From NCBI GenBank assembly GCA_937949615.1, contig CALEDQ010000005.1:310001-374000 (forward strand): DNA of 64,000 nucleotides, in the 5' to 3' direction. This DNA is from an uncultured bacterium (GTDB taxonomy: Bacteria; Muiribacteriota; Ozemobacteria; Ozemobacterales; Ozemobacteraceae). Shown one piece after another: positions 7,989-18,700 of the stretch (within the stretch, counting starts at the first letter, position 1; each line of letters begins with the position of its first letter). The notes under the pieces are model-generated. The model did not search any database, was not told where the DNA came from, and saw only the letters and a program-made list of their open reading frames with translations. A program made the position numbers and the translations under genes.

Positions 7989-10900
7989 TTACCCTTCGCG
8001 GTTTTGAGAAGCTTTGATCATTTCCTTCTCCACAATTTCTGCGAGACCTTTGATCGTAAGCCCCGGTTTGAAGAATACCATCTTTTGCAGTCTTATTGAA
8101 AAAACCTTCTCTATTCTTAGAATCAGTTCAACAACGGTAAATGAGTCGATGCCAAGACCGGAAATCGGCTCATCGACAGAAATCTTAACAAGATCGAGAC
8201 CGAGAAATCTTGCAATCTCACGTGCAAGAATTCTTGCCAGTTCGAGATGTCTTTCTGCCGGCGGCATTGCCAGAAGTTTTTCCAGATCAGAATCGCCGGC
8301 ACTCTGCCTGTCGGCGCTGTTGCCGCCAAGTTTCGCAAACTTCGGCGAATCGGCAATCTGCCGGTTGAACTTTGCTACTCTGACCCAGTCAGCATCATAA
8401 ACGCCAGACACCGGAATCTTCTCCCTCAACCCGCAGCAGATGACCTGCCACGCCGTTTCAAGACTTATTTCGCTCATGCCCAGACGCAGCAGATGGTTTC
8501 TGACTTCTGAATTGCGGGCGACATACCCGGTTTCTCCCATGGGGCCCCAGCTGATTGTGAGTGCCGGCAGGCCATGCAGCCGGCGATACTCAGCCAGAGA
8601 TTCGAGAAAAAAGTTGGCGGCCGCGTAATTGCCCTGGCCGGCATTGCCAATCGCCGTCGAAATCGAGGAATAGCAGATGAAAAAATCCAGATTCATGCCC
8701 AGAGAAAGGGTGTGCAGATTCCAGGCCCCGCTGATTTTCGGGTCGCACACCTTTTTCAGTCGTTGCGCATCCATATTCATAAGTGTAGCGTCGTCGAGCA
8801 CCATGGCGGCGTGAACGATTCCCTTCAGCGGTGGCAGAGACTGCCCGAACTTTTTCATCAGGCCGGCAACCTGCTCTGCGTTTGATACGTCGACGCATTC
8901 AGCCGTAACTCTGATTCCCTGATTTCTGAATTCGGCAAGCGCGGCTCTGGCTTCATCACTCGCCGCTCCGCTTCTGCTGACAAGCACGAGGTTTTCTGCT
9001 CCGCATGCTGCCAGCCACTTTGCGGTAGCCAGACCAAAACCCCGTAATCCACCGGTGACCAGATATGAACCATCTCTGGTCAGCGATATCTTGCCGTTGT
9101 TCGCGGCGATGGTCACCTCTGAGCCGGCAAAGGAAATGACGCACTTGCCAATGTGCAGGCCCTTGCTCACATTTTTAAAAGCCTGACCGATATCTGCCAT
9201 CGGGTAAGCCCTGAAAGGAAACGGAGGATAAGACCCATTCTGCACACATTCTCTAAGCTCTTTCCAGAGATCGCAGAGCGTCGCTTCGCTCATGCGCTCG
9301 AGGTCGAAGGCATGCAGCGCGATACCCTTTTCCGGAAAATACACTTTCAGAGATTCGTTATAAATGTTGCTGATATCGATGAACCGCCCGGTAACAGACT
9401 TCAGAATCGACATGCTTTTGCGGATAGCCTTACCGGGCAGCGTATTCAGAACGATATCGACACCCGCACCGTTCGTCAGATGGTTTATTTCATCGGCAAA
9501 CCTCAGTGAACGCGAGTCACCGACATAGCCGATGCCGAGAGCCTTGAGGAAGTCTCTCTTTTCGGCGCTGCCGGCGGTGGCAAAAACCTCTGCTCCGGCT
9601 TTTCGGGCAATGTTTATCGCCGCCAGCCCAACCCCGCCGGTCGCGGTATGAATCAGAATCCGTTCGCCCGCTTTGATTTTCGCCAGCATTACCAGGGCAT
9701 AGTGGGCGGTCAGGTAAGAAACTGGCATGGCCGCTGCTTCTTCGAAGGTCAGATGCCGGGGTTTATGAATCAGGTTTTCTTTTCTGACTGTCGTATGGCT
9801 GGCGAAACTGTTGTAAACCAGGCCCATGACCTCGTCGCCAATCTCAAATTCGTCGACACCTGTGCCTTTGGCAACGACAACGCCCGCACATTCGATGCCG
9901 AGCTTCGCAATGAGACTGCTGTCGTAAGCGGCAAGCTGCTCAAAGGCACCGGTCGTTTTCAGAACATCTTTGACGTTGACGCCGGTGGCATGGATCTTTA
10001 TCTCAATCTCGCCCACGCCTGGCGCTTGTCTTGACTTCTCGACAAAGGTCAGACTGTCGATAGTGCCCTGCCGGCCTTTTTCAAGGCAGAACGAAACCTT
10101 ATCGCCCGGCTCTTCTTCTTCATGCGCCCTGCTGCCCTTGAGTGCCAGCCGATGCACGAAGCGGCAGGCATCTCTTAAAACGAATTCATCTTCATTATCG
10201 GGATTTACGATGAACCTGGCCAGATTCTTCAATTCGATAAGTGAAGGTTTCGGGCTGATATCGACGGTTCTGAATCTGATCTCAGGGTTTTCAGTAGCCA
10301 TTACCCTGGTCAGCCCCCAGATTGGCGCCTGCTGCAGAGCCAGTTCCCGAACTCCTGCGAGCGGTTGCACGCCGCCAGTAATCATCCACAGGGAAACGGC
10401 TTTAAAAGTTTCCTGCTGCGCCAGGCTTTGCAGGAGATAGATGTCATGCAGGCAGTTCGAATCAGACTCCAGCCCGTTTCTGGCAATGTTCCACAGGTTG
10501 ATGATTCTTATCGCCTTTGCCTGACCATGCCCGACAAATTTCAGCACTTCGTCGTAATGGCCGGGCTGTTGCGGGTTTATCGCGAGTTTTGCCGGGTTCG
10601 ACGTGTCGAAATTCTCTGCCTGGTAAACCAGTCGCAGATCTTCAATGCCACTCTTTCTGAGCAGATCCGCAAGCTTTTCGGCTATACCGGTCGAATCGGC
10701 CAGAATTACGCAGCAGTAAGGGTCTTCGGTCGCTGCGCCAGCATGCCCGCGAACTGGCAGTTCCAGCAGATCAGAGTTTTCTGCCGGTGCGGCCGGCGCC
10801 TTTCGGGCAATTACCAGTTGCAGTCCGCATGGATTAACGGTATCCGGTGGGAAAACAGTTTCGGCTTCAGCGAAGCCGTTGCTTTTAAGAACATCGACCC

Positions 10901-13900
10901 AGTCGATCTTTTCGGTTTTTTCGTTTATGAAGTTGTACCAGCTGAATTCGCCGGCCGGTTCGAGAAGAATGAACATTCCACCTGCCGCAGTCACCCGGAA
11001 AAGGCTGTCAATTGCCATGTGCACATCTGAAACATTGTCGAATACCATGCTTGAAATAACGAGATCAAAGGCATTCAGAGGCAATTCCTGTTCTTCGGGT
11101 TTCTTCTTCAGATTGAAAATCCGGTATTCAATAAAATCTTTCGCGGAAAACCTGCTTCTCGCCTGGCTCAAAATCTCTTCAGAAACATCGGTATAACAGT
11201 AGCGGGTTCTGTTTGCGGGCAGCAGAGGCAGTATGGCCGACGTCAAAGCCCCCGTTCCTGCGCCTGCTTCGAGAACTCTGACCATGTGCCCTTCCGGCAG
11301 GTTCTTCAGAATTGCCTTTATCGCAAGCTGCACCGACTTGTTACCCAGCCTGAAAGTCGGTGAATCTTTAAAAAAATGGTCGTATGTCTGAGAATTGTTC
11401 GCGAAATGCAGCATCGCCGGCTCGATCTGACCGCTCAGGCGCTGTGCCAGATGTGAACCGTATTTTTCAAGCATCGATAACTCACAACGCCAGCCGGGGT
11501 ACTGGTCGAGCGATTTTCGCCAGCATTCGACAGCGCGCTCACCGGTTGTGGCTTCTACCAGTGCATATTCGTTCTCTTTGCCGGTTTTTATCAAAACCTG
11601 CTGTTCGACGAGCAGACGCAGAAAGTGTTCGAGCAGTTTCTGTTTTTCCGGGTCTGCTGCAAATCTTTCGTTCAGCTCTGGTGAAGAAAAAGACCTGATT
11701 TCTCTGAGATTCAACCCAGGCTGCTTAAATGCGTCAAGTATGTAAAGCAGGCAAAGCCGGTTCAACCTTTGAAATGCCGGATCACAGCGTGTTTCACTGT
11801 TACTGACTGCAATGAGTTTAAGCAGCCCTGCCTGCAGCTCATTCTTTAATTGCCCGACATCCGGCTGATAATGATTGCTGGGCGCCCCTTCGATGAGGCA
11901 CTCTTCATCGATTTTCCAGGTGAACTGATAGAGCAGTTCATTGAGATTCTTATGCGCAATATCCTGCTGATCGAGCATTCTCTGACATGTAAAGCCATCG
12001 ATTTTGAGCAGCAGGTCAGCGTCTGGCCCATAAATTGCCAGGTCTCCGGTCAGCCACCTGCTGCTTCGCTCTGTCAGCAAAGCATGGCAAAACAGCACTC
12101 TACCAGGCTTGGCGTGCAGCGATGCTCTCGCGAACCTCAGGGGCAGGTATGTTCCTTCGCCCCCGAATGCTCCGATAATCTGAAAACAGGCGTCAAGAGC
12201 CGAAGGATGAATATTGTAGCCGCTCAGATCCGCATCCTCAAGATTTGCCAGATTGATTCGACCAAATGCTTCATTATCACCGACCCACAGCTCTTCTATG
12301 CCGCGAAACATTCGGCCGTAGACGAGCCCCCGTTTGTTGAATTCGTCATACAGCGCCTCAGGCTCTATTTTTCGGTCGCAGCAGCCGCGCAACTCTGCAA
12401 ATTCACCTTTGGGAAGTGGCTGCAGCATGTCGGCACTGCCAAAGCGGCCGCGGGCGTGCAGGGTCCAGTCGGTGTCATCCTCTTTCGATCTGCTGAATAC
12501 CGAGAATTTATCGCCATCTTCTACTGTCATCTGCAGGCACGTTTCAACTTCTGGGTTGAAAAGCAGCGGTTTAAGCATTTCAATATCTTCAAGAACGGCG
12601 CCGTTTGCGCCATAAGTCTCTTTAAAAGCCGCAAATGCCATTTCAATGTAGGCTGCCGCCGGAAATACCGTTCCGCCCTGCACCACATGATCTTTCAGAT
12701 AATGAAACAGACTTAAATCAATGACCGAGTTCCAGACTCTTCTGCCGGCATGCATCATGCCGCCGAGCAGTGGGTGCCCGTCTCTGATTCCGAGGCGGTA
12801 TTTTCTCGATTCCTCTGATTCCAGCCAGCAGGGCTTGTTTTGCCAGGGGTATGCCGGCAGTTTTACCCGCCTGGCAGGCGATGGATACAGAGATTGCCAG
12901 GCAACCGGGCCACCGGCCGCATAAATTTTCGCGACTTCGCGCAGAATGGCTTTTTCATCGTCTTCACCGCGTTTGAGCGAATGAACGATGGCGCCCTTTT
13001 TTTCGGCCGTTACAAGGCTTTCGAGCATGTATGCCGATAAGACCGGGTGGGCGCTGATCTCGACAAAAATATCCGTATCGCCATTGATCAGCTCGTCAAG
13101 CGCCGTTTTGAAAAGCACTGGCTTTCTGATATTTTCTGCCCAGTAATCACCATTTATCAGGTTTCCGGCGATACCGGCACCGGTAACGGTTGAAATTACC
13201 TGAACATTTCCTGCGCCCGGTCTGATGTCGCTCAGACTCTCTCTGAGTTCGCCACATATTGAGTCCATGCCGGCGCTGTGATAAGGCACTTCGACCTTGA
13301 GAAAACGGTGAAAAATATTCTCGTTTTCGCACATTCGGGCAATTTCATGAAGAGACTCGATGTCACCCGAGAACGTTATCGCTTCTGCTGCATTAACCGC
13401 TGCAACCGATACCTTATCTGCAAATTGCTGCAGGAAACGGTCGGCGTCTTTTTCTGACAACCCGGCGGCCAGCATGCCGCCTGAACCGGCTTTTGTCTGC
13501 TGCAGACGGCTGCGGTGAAAGCATACTTTTACCGCATCTTCGAGGCTCAAAACCCCGGCGGCAAAATAGCCGGCCACTTCTCCGACGCTGTGGCCGACAA
13601 TGGCGGCCGGTTTTATTCCCCATGCCTGCCATAGCGTGCTCAAAGCAGCCTGAACCGCAAAAATACAGGGCTGCGAAATCTGTGTTTCGTCGATGCGTGA
13701 GGTCTGTTCATCGGCAAACAGCTCTTCAACAAGATTCCAGGCTTGCGTGTGTTCTTGAAACAGCTGACTGCAGCGGTCTATGATATTTCTGCAGACCGGC
13801 TCATGCTGATAAAGACCCCGGCCCATGCCTCGCCATTGCTGGCCCATTCCTGAAAAAATAAAGGCGATCTGTAACGGTGTCTTTGGCAGTATCCGCCCAT

Positions 13901-15494
13901 GTAGCACATCCGGCTTTGCCTCTGCCGAAGTATAGGTCTGCAGCAGGCAGGCCAGTTCGCTCTTCGTCGCGGCGACGAAAGCGGCCCGGAAATGATGCTG
14001 CCCCTTGTGAAACGCGGCTGAAGCGGCGATATCGGCAAGCTCTGCGTCTTTGCCATGCGGATCATCTTCGAGAAACCCGTGCATGTCGGCTGCCATGGCT
14101 TTCAGAGCTTCTTCGCTGCGTGCTGAAAGAGGAATTACAATTGGTAGAGGCCGCTCATTAGCAGGGTTGTCTTCATGGGCAGAATTCTGCCGGTGTTCGC
14201 GCAGAACGACGTGGGCATTGGTGCCGCCGAAGCCAAACGAATTAACCCCGGCAACCTTTGGCTTTGTACCGGTGTCAGGCCAGGCCTCGGTAAATGTCGG
14301 AACCCTGATGTTCAGCTCTTCGAACGGAATGTGCGGGCTGGGTTCGACAAAGTGAAGATTCGCAGGAATCTTTGCGTTTTTCAGCATCAGAGCGGCTTTT
14401 ACCAGGCCGACCACGCCGGCGGTCGACTCGGTATGCCCGAGATTGCTCTTTGCCGAGCCGATGATGAGTCGGTCACTTTTTGCGCGGCTCTGCGAAAGCA
14501 CGGTTCCGATTGATCGGGCTTCGATCGGGTCACCAACCGGGGTGCCGGTGCCGTGTGCCTCGACATACTGCACGTCATGCGGCTGAATTCCGGCCTTTTC
14601 GAGAGCCTCGACAATCACGCGCTTCTGGGCGTTTTCGTCAGGAACCGTCAGCCCGGCGCTTCTGCCATCCTGATTCACCGCACTGCCGCAGATCAGGGCA
14701 TAAATCGGATCATTGTCTTTAAGGGCGTTCGAGAGTCTTTTTATCACCACAGCACCGGCGCCCTCAGATCTGACATAGCCGTTTGCGCCAGCGTCAAAAC
14801 TTCGGCAGCAGCCATCAGGTGAAATAAAGCCGCCCTTGCACAGGGTCATGGTGGAGTCTGGTCTGATGAGAATCTGAATGCCACCAGCAATGCCGACATC
14901 GGTTTCGCCACTCAGAATGCTTTGACAGGCGAGGTGAACCGCAACCAGAGATGATGAACATGCCGTGTCAACAGCAACGCTCGGACCTTTGAAGTCAAAT
15001 AAATAAGAAATCCGGTTTGCAAGAATCGAAATACCCATGCCGGTTGCCGAGTAGGTGCCATAGAGGTGGTGATCGTTGCGGTCAAAATTAAGATTTTCGT
15101 ATTCATGTAAAGAAGCGCCGATGAACACTCCGGTTTTTGTTCCCGCAAGCTTTTCTGGGGCGATGCCGCCATCTTCAATGGCTTCCCAGGCGACTTCGAG
15201 CATTATTCTCTGCTGTGGGTCCATGAACCCGGCTTCGTATGGCGTAATACCGAAAAACTCCGGGTCGAAACCTGCAATGTCTTTTAAAAAACCGCCCTTG
15301 CGGGTGTAAACTTTTCCGATCCTGGTTCTGTCCTGATCGAAAAATGATCTGATGTTCCATCTGTCGGGTGGGACTTCGCTGAGCAGATTTCTGCCTTCAA
15401 TCAGGGCCTGCCAGAATGACTCGGGGCTGTTGATGTCGCCGGGCAGCCGGAGGCCGATGCCAACAATCGCCAGAGGTTCAGACTGATGCTGCAT
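7989..15494 (-). CDS. single-module, fully reducing type I polyketide synthase with C-methyltransferase
   Basis: 2501 residues. Domains in order: ketosynthase (about 7-432; Cys179 in DTACSSS, His314 in HGTGT, His354 in NLGHTE); acyltransferase (about 541-840; Ser636 in GHSVGE, YHSA at 738-741, which does not match the usual malonyl or methylmalonyl signatures); dehydratase (about 906-1180; His936, Asp1101); C-methyltransferase (about 1330-1560; LEAGAGTG at 1408-1415); enoylreductase (about 1805-2120; TATGGVG near 1950); ketoreductase (about 2140-2370; TGGLRGFG, Tyr2290, LDD at 2233-2235 as in B-type); acyl carrier (about 2410-2490; Ser2451 in GIDSF). No thioesterase or phosphopantetheinyl transferase is nearby. 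All key residues are present. This order matches iterative highly reducing synthases that make methyl-branched chains. The product is unknown. Confidence 0.95.
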   Translation of the reverse strand: MQHQSEPLAIVGIGLRLPGDINSPESFWQALIEGRNLLSEVPPDRWNIRSFFDQDRTRIGKVYTRKGGFLKDIAGFDPEFFGITPYEAGFMDPQQRIMLEVAWEAIEDGGIAPEKLAGTKTGVFIGASLHEYENLNFDRNDHHLYGTYSATGMGISILANRISYLFDFKGPSVAVDTACSSSLVAVHLACQSILSGETDVGIAGGIQILIRPDSTMTLCKGGFISPDGCCRSFDAGANGYVRSEGAGAVVIKRLSNALKDNDPIYALICGSAVNQDGRSAGLTVPDENAQKRVIVEALEKAGIQPHDVQYVEAHGTGTPVGDPIEARSIGTVLSQSRAKSDRLIIGSAKSNLGHTESTAGVVGLVKAALMLKNAKIPANLHFVEPSPHIPFEELNIRVPTFTEAWPDTGTKPKVAGVNSFGFGGTNAHVVLREHRQNSAHEDNPANERPLPIVIPLSARSEEALKAMAADMHGFLEDDPHGKDAELADIAASAAFHKGQHHFRAAFVAATKSELACLLQTYTSAEAKPDVLHGRILPKTPLQIAFIFSGMGQQWRGMGRGLYQHEPVCRNIIDRCSQLFQEHTQAWNLVEELFADEQTSRIDETQISQPCIFAVQAALSTLWQAWGIKPAAIVGHSVGEVAGYFAAGVLSLEDAVKVCFHRSRLQQTKAGSGGMLAAGLSEKDADRFLQQFADKVSVAAVNAAEAITFSGDIESLHEIARMCENENIFHRFLKVEVPYHSAGMDSICGELRESLSDIRPGAGNVQVISTVTGAGIAGNLINGDYWAENIRKPVLFKTALDELINGDTDIFVEISAHPVLSAYMLESLVTAEKKGAIVHSLKRGEDDEKAILREVAKIYAAGGPVAWQSLYPSPARRVKLPAYPWQNKPCWLESEESRKYRLGIRDGHPLLGGMMHAGRRVWNSVIDLSLFHYLKDHVVQGGTVFPAAAYIEMAFAAFKETYGANGAVLEDIEMLKPLLFNPEVETCLQMTVEDGDKFSVFSRSKEDDTDWTLHARGRFGSADMLQPLPKGEFAELRGCCDRKIEPEALYDEFNKRGLVYGRMFRGIEELWVGDNEAFGRINLANLEDADLSGYNIHPSALDACFQIIGAFGGEGTYLPLRFARASLHAKPGRVLFCHALLTERSSRWLTGDLAIYGPDADLLLKIDGFTCQRMLDQQDIAHKNLNELLYQFTWKIDEECLIEGAPSNHYQPDVGQLKNELQAGLLKLIAVSNSETRCDPAFQRLNRLCLLYILDAFKQPGLNLREIRSFSSPELNERFAADPEKQKLLEHFLRLLVEQQVLIKTGKENEYALVEATTGERAVECWRKSLDQYPGWRCELSMLEKYGSHLAQRLSGQIEPAMLHFANNSQTYDHFFKDSPTFRLGNKSVQLAIKAILKNLPEGHMVRVLEAGAGTGALTSAILPLLPANRTRYCYTDVSEEILSQARSRFSAKDFIEYRIFNLKKKPEEQELPLNAFDLVISSMVFDNVSDVHMAIDSLFRVTAAGGMFILLEPAGEFSWYNFINEKTEKIDWVDVLKSNGFAEAETVFPPDTVNPCGLQLVIARKAPAAPAENSDLLELPVRGHAGAATEDPYCCVILADSTGIAEKLADLLRKSGIEDLRLVYQAENFDTSNPAKLAINPQQPGHYDEVLKFVGHGQAKAIRIINLWNIARNGLESDSNCLHDIYLLQSLAQQETFKAVSLWMITGGVQPLAGVRELALQQAPIWGLTRVMATENPEIRFRTVDISPKPSLIELKNLARFIVNPDNEDEFVLRDACRFVHRLALKGSRAHEEEEPGDKVSFCLEKGRQGTIDSLTFVEKSRQAPGVGEIEIKIHATGVNVKDVLKTTGAFEQLAAYDSSLIAKLGIECAGVVVAKGTGVDEFEIGDEVMGLVYNSFASHTTVRKENLIHKPRHLTFEEAAAMPVSYLTAHYALVMLAKIKAGERILIHTATGGVGLAAINIARKAGAEVFATAGSAEKRDFLKALGIGYVGDSRSLRFADEINHLTNGAGVDIVLNTLPGKAIRKSMSILKSVTGRFIDISNIYNESLKVYFPEKGIALHAFDLERMSEATLCDLWKELRECVQNGSYPPFPFRAYPMADIGQAFKNVSKGLHIGKCVISFAGSEVTIAANNGKISLTRDGSYLVTGGLRGFGLATAKWLAACGAENLVLVSRSGAASDEARAALAEFRNQGIRVTAECVDVSNAEQVAGLMKKFGQSLPPLKGIVHAAMVLDDATLMNMDAQRLKKVCDPKISGAWNLHTLSLGMNLDFFICYSSISTAIGNAGQGNYAAANFFLESLAEYRRLHGLPALTISWGPMGETGYVARNSEVRNHLLRLGMSEISLETAWQVICCGLREKIPVSGVYDADWVRVAKFNRQIADSPKFAKLGGNSADRQSAGDSDLEKLLAMPPAERHLELARILAREIARFLGLDLVKISVDEPISGLGIDSFTVVELILRIEKVFSIRLQKMVFFKPGLTIKGLAEIVEKEMIKASQNREG

Positions 15495-15539
15495 TTCGCT
15501 TGTGTCCCATCACTATAAAGGCTTTCAAACAGAGCTGAA

Positions 15540-15569
15540 ATTATATCTCATTCTGTTTCGATTTCTCAA
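15540..15569 (-). promoter_or_regulatory. sigma-70-like promoter of the PKS-lgt operon
   Basis: Minus strand: TTGAGA (15569-15564), an 18-base spacer, TATAAT (15545-15540). The expected start near 15533 leaves a leader of about 39 bases before the PKS ATG. The match is good. Confidence 0.65.
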
Positions 15570-15590
15570 AAAATACTTTTCCCCTTTACA

Positions 15591-15623
15591 TGAGCCGTCT
15601 CAGAGAGCTAAAATGCCGGCTCA
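15591..15623. other. inverted repeat in the divergent intergenic region
   Basis: TGAGCCG (15591-15597) and CGGCTCA (15617-15623) form a perfect 7-bp stem around a 19-base loop, upstream of the PKS promoter on its strand. It could be an operator for the PKS operon or a leader hairpin. The rest of 15495-15739 holds the PKS promoter and, at the end, a GGGAG Shine-Dalgarno for the lipoprotein gene. Confidence 0.35.
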
Positions 15624-15739
15624 GGTTAAATATTTTGTTTAGAGTCAGAGAGTATCCCCCCCTCCGTCAAACTCGGCGTCTGAGCTCTTTACTTTTAATT
15701 ACGCCTGCTACTCAGCCTTGAACTGTCCTGGGAGATTGT

Positions 15740-18700
15740 ATGAAAAAGTGGAAAATTCTGATTGACTGCGTACTGCTTTGCTGTCTTCTTTCGCTGGTTG
15801 CGTGCAGGTTTGACCCCCTTGGTCTTTATGACGATTCTGATGATACCGGTGTGGCAGCTGTTATTGCCGGTTTTACGCCGGCGCAGATTCAGCAGATCGT
15901 TGATGACATCAAAAATGATAAGGCTGTTTTACCCGTTTCTCTCTCAGTACCAGCTTACAGTTTTTACCGGTTCGATTATTCAAATGTTGCCGGCGGTCAT
16001 CGCGGCTCGACCATTCTCAGTTACGACCAGGCAGTTGGTTCGGCGCCCTATGGCATTGAAACGACGGCCCGGGTACTGATATTCGAGGCCATGAAAGCCA
16101 GGGCTGGCTATTCTTTCGACTTTTTCGCTTTTTCCGACGGTCTTGCAAAAGATCGCATCGGGTCGGTTATCAACGCCATTGCCGCCCAGTTTTCTGATAC
16201 CGAATTTCTTTTGAATTCGAGTCAGAATATCGGCTCGACCACTCTGGTCATGCAGGCAGTCAATGATCTGGTCGGTAGCCTGCCCTTGCCGGCACCGGCA
16301 GATTTTGCGCCGGTAGCAATTGCCTCGCCGGCCGTCGATCTCGATCTTAAACCCGATTTTTCTGATCTCCCGGTAACTACTTTGACGACATTGTTTCTGA
16401 ATGAAGACCTGCATACCATGTATGCCTCGATGACCGTTGTGGGTCTTGCCAATTACAGCCTGTTCACAAGCAATGTTCCCGCCGTTTCACAGCCCCGGCC
16501 GTCATTCCGTCTGCACAAGACCGATACCGAGCATAATATCACCCGCGATTATCTTGTTTCACTCGCTCCGATCGGTGCCACTGGTTCGGTCGTTATAAAT
16601 CCCGCTTCTCCGCCGGCAGTAATTTCTGGTATTGCCTCAGCGCAGCTGGCAATCTCACAATCAGGTGACGGCCAGAAACTCGTTTTCACGTATTCCGGCG
16701 ATCGCGGGGTTGCACAGACAGTCACAGCTGAATCTGAAAAGCTGGTGCTGGCATTTACTTATCGCGATGTATGGGATAAAGACAGCTGTGAGTCTTCGAA
16801 AGATTTGTTAGTGGGGCCGCTTGCCTACCTCAACCGGGCGGGGCCGCAGAAATTTGCCGGCGAATCTTTCAGTTTCGTAACTCCGGCAACGAAACTTCTT
16901 TGTATCGTTGTGGCAGACAATAAGCAAATCGCAACCTTTACTGCCGAACAGGGGGTTGCTGCCACTGCCGATTTTTCAGTTCCGGCCGGTCAGGTTGCAA
17001 CTCTTGCCTGCTATATAATTCCGCCTGCGGCGCAGGACGTTGCAGAGCAGGCCAGAGCGGTTCTCATGACCGAATTTGCCTCTGAGACCCGTCCATTGGA
17101 TGAACTGGAGACCGCAGGATGGAACGGTGCCCGCGCTGCTACACTCTCTGTGGAGCTTTCAGGTGACGGCAGAAGCATATCTGTTCCAGCCATGTTCAAG
17201 ACCTGGTTTTACCCGGTCGGTACCTATGTTTACAACACCAGCCTGGATGAATTTACTCCGCAGGTGTTCAGAGAGATTGCAGCGCCGGCGTCTCCTGAGA
17301 TCACTCTTGATATGAACGGATATTCTGAAGAACCCCGTTATGCTTTTTCTCTGCCCATTTATGCCGCGCCGATGGTTACCGGCATTACCTCCGGGGCTTT
17401 CAACACGGCAAAAACATTTTCAATTCAGGTTGTGGGTACAAGACTGTATGAATATTCTCTCGACAACGGAACGACCTGGAATGACTATTCTGGCCCGGTG
17501 ACTCTTTCAAGCGATGGATCGTTTCAGGTCATTGCACGGGATAAAGCAAATAATTTCACTTCGACCCCTGTTACTCTGGCCATTGATACTGCCGCTCCCG
17601 GAGTTCCGACGATTACGGGTATCAGCAGCGGAATTTATGCTGACAGCCAGACATTTACGATAACCGGATCGGAGTCTGGTGCCACCATCTATTATTCTAT
17701 CGATAACGAAGTCACAAGCCAGATTTACACAGAGCCGGTGACGATAAGTGCTGAAGGCACCGCAACCTGCACTGCATGGCAGATAGATGCATCCGGTAAT
17801 ATCGGGGCAAAGACCGCACCAGTTACCGTGACGATCGATTCTACGGCCCCGCAGGCGCCGACGATTACCGGCATTGCTACCGGCACTTTCAAGACCAGCC
17901 AGACCTTCACCGTAACCGGTTCAGAACCAGGCGGTTCTTTGTATTATTCGCTCGACAATGGCCTTACTGAATCGGTTTACACGGAGCCTGTAACCATATC
18001 CGCTGAAGGAACCGCTACCTGCACAGCCTGGCAGATAGATGCAGCTGGAAACAGCAGTGCCAGAGCTTCTGCTGTTACCCTGACTGTCGACAAAACCGCG
18101 CCTCAGGCGCCAGCTATTACTGGCATCACTTCAGGCATCTTTGCGCCGGGCCAGACATTTACGGTTACCGGGGCTGAGCCTGGTGGCGTTCTATATTATT
18201 CTCTCGATGACGGCCTTACGAGTTCGATCTATACAGAACCGGTGACGATAAGTGCTGAAGGCACCGCAACCTGCACAGCCTGGCAGATCGATGCCGCAGA
18301 GAATGTTGGTGCCAGAGCCACGCCCATTGTCGTAACTATCGACAGCAGCGCACCTCAGGCGCCAACGATCACGGGCATCACTTCCGGTATCTTTGCTTCG
18401 ACCCAGACATTCACGATAACCGGTGCCGAACCTGGTGGCACTCTGTATTATTCTTTCGACAACGGTCTTACGAGCTTCATTTATACAGAGCCGGTAACGA
18501 TAACTCTTGAAGGAACCGCGACCTGCACGGCCTGGCAGGTTGACAGCGCCGGAAAAATCGGCCAGAAGGCTGCGGCTGTAACTGTAACCATTGATACTGC
18601 CGCACCTCAGGCCCCGACAATCTCTGGTATTGCCACCGGCACCTATGCTGGCGATCAGACGTTCACCGTCACCGCAGCCGAGGCCGGCGGCACCCTGTAT

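Noticed and set aside
11850..12716. Plus-strand open frame of 288 residues opposite the PKS dehydratase region
   Set aside because: A shadow of the conserved PKS coding frame with no independent support.
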